Shown here: positions 62,502 through 64,000 of the stretch, piece by piece
Numbering within the stretch: the first letter of the stretch is position 1
Layout of the letters: every line of letters starts with the position of its first letter
NCBI RefSeq assembly: GCF_009649785.1
Contig: NZ_WJOK01000006.1
Coordinates: forward strand, 124,001-188,000
Direction of reading: 5' to 3'
Origin: Agrobacterium tumefaciens
GTDB lineage: Bacteria; Pseudomonadota; Alphaproteobacteria; Rhizobiales; Rhizobiaceae
Length of the DNA stretch: 64,000 nt
The notes under the pieces: model-generated
Told to the model about the DNA's origin: nothing
Database searches by the model: none
What the model saw: the letters and a program-made list of their open reading frames with translations, nothing else
Translations under genes and position numbers: made by a program

Positions 62502-63176
62502 ATGAGACTTCTGTTGATTGAGGACGAAAAGGAAATGGCGGATGCGCTGTCGGCGACGCTCGGCAAGCAGGGGATCGTCATCGACCATACGATGCGGCTC
62601 GGCGATGCGATGGAGCTGGCGCGCCAGCATGTCTATGATGCCATTCTGCTCGACCGTCGTCTGCCGGACGGGGAGGGACTTACCTTCATTCCAAAGCTGC
62701 GCCGCGCCGGTATCGATACGCCGATCATCTTATTGACGGCGATGAACGAACCGGAGGAGCGGATCGAGGGGCTGAATGGCGGCGCCGACGACTATCTCGG
62801 CAAGCCGTTTCTCGTCGGTGAGCTGTTGGCGCGGCTGCGCGCGGTTTTGAGAAGGCCGGCAAGCATCGCCCCGTCGCAAATCGCTGCAGGCCGCATCGTG
62901 ATCGATCCGCTTCATCTCAGCGTCACGATCAACTCGCTTCCATTCGATCTGCCAAGGCGCGAGCTGATGGTCCTCATCACGCTGGCGAAACGAAAGGGCA
63001 AATCCGTGCTGCGCTCGACGCTTGAGGCCGCCGTCTACAATTACGAGGAGGAAATCCAGTCCAATGCGCTCGATGCGCATATATCGCGACTGCGCAAACG
63101 CCTGCTCGACGCTTCGGCCGGGGTTAGCGTGCATAATATTCGCGGCATCGGTTATCTGCTCAGGGAAGACACATGA
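62502..63176 (+). CDS. OmpR-family response regulator
   Basis: A 224-aa regulator. Receiver domain residues 1-115 with acidic pocket E8-D9, phospho-acceptor D51 (I-L-L-D-R-R-L-P-D-G), T79 and K101. Winged-helix DNA-binding domain in residues about 130-222 (D-A-H-I-S-R-L-R-K-R-L, ending R-G-I-G-Y-L-L). It is divergent from the RND pump operon (186-bp gap) and probably controls it. Its stop overlaps the sensor kinase start by 4 nt (ATGA). The longer open frame upstream has no ribosome site. Confidence 0.93.
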   Translation: MRLLLIEDEKEMADALSATLGKQGIVIDHTMRLGDAMELARQHVYDAILLDRRLPDGEGLTFIPKLRRAGIDTPIILLTAMNEPEERIEGLNGGADDYLGKPFLVGELLARLRAVLRRPASIAPSQIAAGRIVIDPLHLSVTINSLPFDLPRRELMVLITLAKRKGKSVLRSTLEAAVYNYEEEIQSNALDAHISRLRKRLLDASAGVSVHNIRGIGYLLREDT

Positions 63177-64000
63177 AAGCGCAGGGCAAGTCCAATCCGT
63201 CCTTGTGGTGGCAATTGAGCTGGCAGCTCAGCATTGTCGTCTCTTCCATGATCGCTGTCGTCATTGTCGGGCTTTGCGTTTACGGGGTGATGAAGCTCTC
63301 GCCCAATATCGGGCTCTGGAACGATTTGTCGGCGACGCTTGACGAGTCGCTTTCGCTTGATCCGCAAAAGGGTCTGGTCATTACCGAGGGGTCCGCATTA
63401 CGCGCCTTGAAGGCGAAGAATGAAACGTTGTGGTTCGTGGTCTCGACGCCTGACGGTCACGCGGCCACCTTCGGCACCGTACCGGCTGTTTATGCCGAAC
63501 TGGCGCGCTACGTTCATCTGATGGCGGACGCCGATATTCGCGGCGGCAGCGGCATATCCGAGGTTGCTTCGGCTGAAAGTATCGAGACGACGTCGGGACC
63601 CGTCAGGATCATGTTCGGCGGAACCTCTAATGCACGAGCGTCGTTTCTGACGCTTCTTGCCGGCACCTATCCGATTTATGTCCCCCTGCTGGCGGTTCTT
63701 TTGCCTGCGGTGTTTTTCTCCGTGCCACACATCGTGCGCCGGGCGCTTGCTGGCCTGAGTTCCGTCGTCAAAAAAGCACCGGAGATCGACCCGCGACGAC
63801 CGGGTTCGAAGCTTCCCGTCGAAGATGTGCCGCGCGAAGTCGTTCCGTTGATCGTTTCCTTCAACAGCATTCTCGAGCGGCTCGAAGAGCAGTTCCAGGC
63901 GCGGCAACGTTTTCTGATCGATGCCGCGCACGAATTGAGGACGCCGATTGCAATCATGCAGACCCGGATAGAGGGCCTACCCGGACCGGACCAGCAGCGC
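63173..64000 (+). CDS. Sensor histidine kinase (3' end outside window)
   Basis: The 276 visible codons have no stop. Two membrane helices (about 21-40 and 158-185) flank a periplasmic sensor region of about 115 residues. A HAMP-like linker follows at about 186-245, then the phospho-acceptor box I-D-A-A-H-E-L-R-T-P-I-A with H253. The ATP-binding domain lies beyond the window. It is coupled to the response regulator gene and presumably phosphorylates its D51. The signal is unknown; pump-inducing compounds are likely. Confidence 0.92.
   Translation, partial: MKAQGKSNPSLWWQLSWQLSIVVSSMIAVVIVGLCVYGVMKLSPNIGLWNDLSATLDESLSLDPQKGLVITEGSALRALKAKNETLWFVVSTPDGHAATFGTVPAVYAELARYVHLMADADIRGGSGISEVASAESIETTSGPVRIMFGGTSNARASFLTLLAGTYPIYVPLLAVLLPAVFFSVPHIVRRALAGLSSVVKKAPEIDPRRPGSKLPVEDVPREVVPLIVSFNSILERLEEQFQARQRFLIDAAHELRTPIAIMQTRIEGLPGPDQQR

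Noticed and set aside
61167-62630. 105-residue N-terminal extension of the RND adaptor
   Set aside because: It overlaps the divergent promoter region and the start of the response regulator; the membrane anchor begins only after the ATG at 62315, which has a good ribosome site.

Overview
The window looks like a chromosomal segment of an alphaproteobacterium of the Rhizobiaceae, most like Agrobacterium or Rhizobium. This is inferred from high-GC coding DNA, dense ABC-transporter operons, an orfA-pit phosphate locus with a textbook Pho box, an EcfG-type stress promoter, more than one Ku gene with a PE-LIG-POL LigD, and a tandem CCTCCTCCC-loop small RNA array of the alphaproteobacterial 'cuckoo' type. 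No rRNA, tRNA, CRISPR or intact mobile element was seen. There are about 53 protein genes; the first and last are cut by the window edges.

Layout. 1-7.7 kb: a glycerophosphodiesterase tail, an inositol-phosphatase-family enzyme, a ROK repressor, and a divergent FbpA/AfuA-type ABC importer operon ending in a PP2C-like protein. Together these suggest uptake and dephosphorylation of a phosphorylated organic compound. 7.7-12.2 kb: an exported choloylglycine-hydrolase-family amidase, an outer-membrane beta-barrel, a BASS-family symporter, a keto-pentenoate hydratase and a decayed FAH-family remnant. 12.2-27.3 kb: a lower-GC surface-polysaccharide block with an MsbA-like exporter, a GT4 transferase, HldE, HldD, an AGE-GmhB fusion, a methyltransferase-like/GT9 fusion, methyltransferases, FkbM-type proteins and an acyltransferase. 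These form an ADP-heptose and LPS core-type pathway that has no recognisable GmhA. 27.5-30.9 kb: the small RNA array, DNA polymerase IV and a UvrD-like helicase.

31-39 kb: an exported esterase, then a LacI-controlled operon of an FAD oxidoreductase and a sugar ABC importer. 39-46.3 kb: a Dpp-type ABC importer, a divergent GntR regulator, a UxuA-like dehydratase and a solute-binding protein, tied together by a shared operator-like motif. 46.4-50.1 kb: a membrane protein of unknown function and an MHYT-GGDEF-EAL cyclic-di-GMP protein. 50.1-55.6 kb: a non-homologous end-joining locus (short-chain dehydrogenase, 94-aa unknown protein, Ku, LigD, then a convergent second Ku) behind an EcfG-type promoter. 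55.7-58 kb: orfA-pit with its Pho box, and a NUDIX hydrolase. 58-64 kb: an RND efflux pump with its adaptor, divergent from a two-component system whose sensor kinase runs off the window.

All family calls come from reading motifs and residue patterns by eye. No database search was run.
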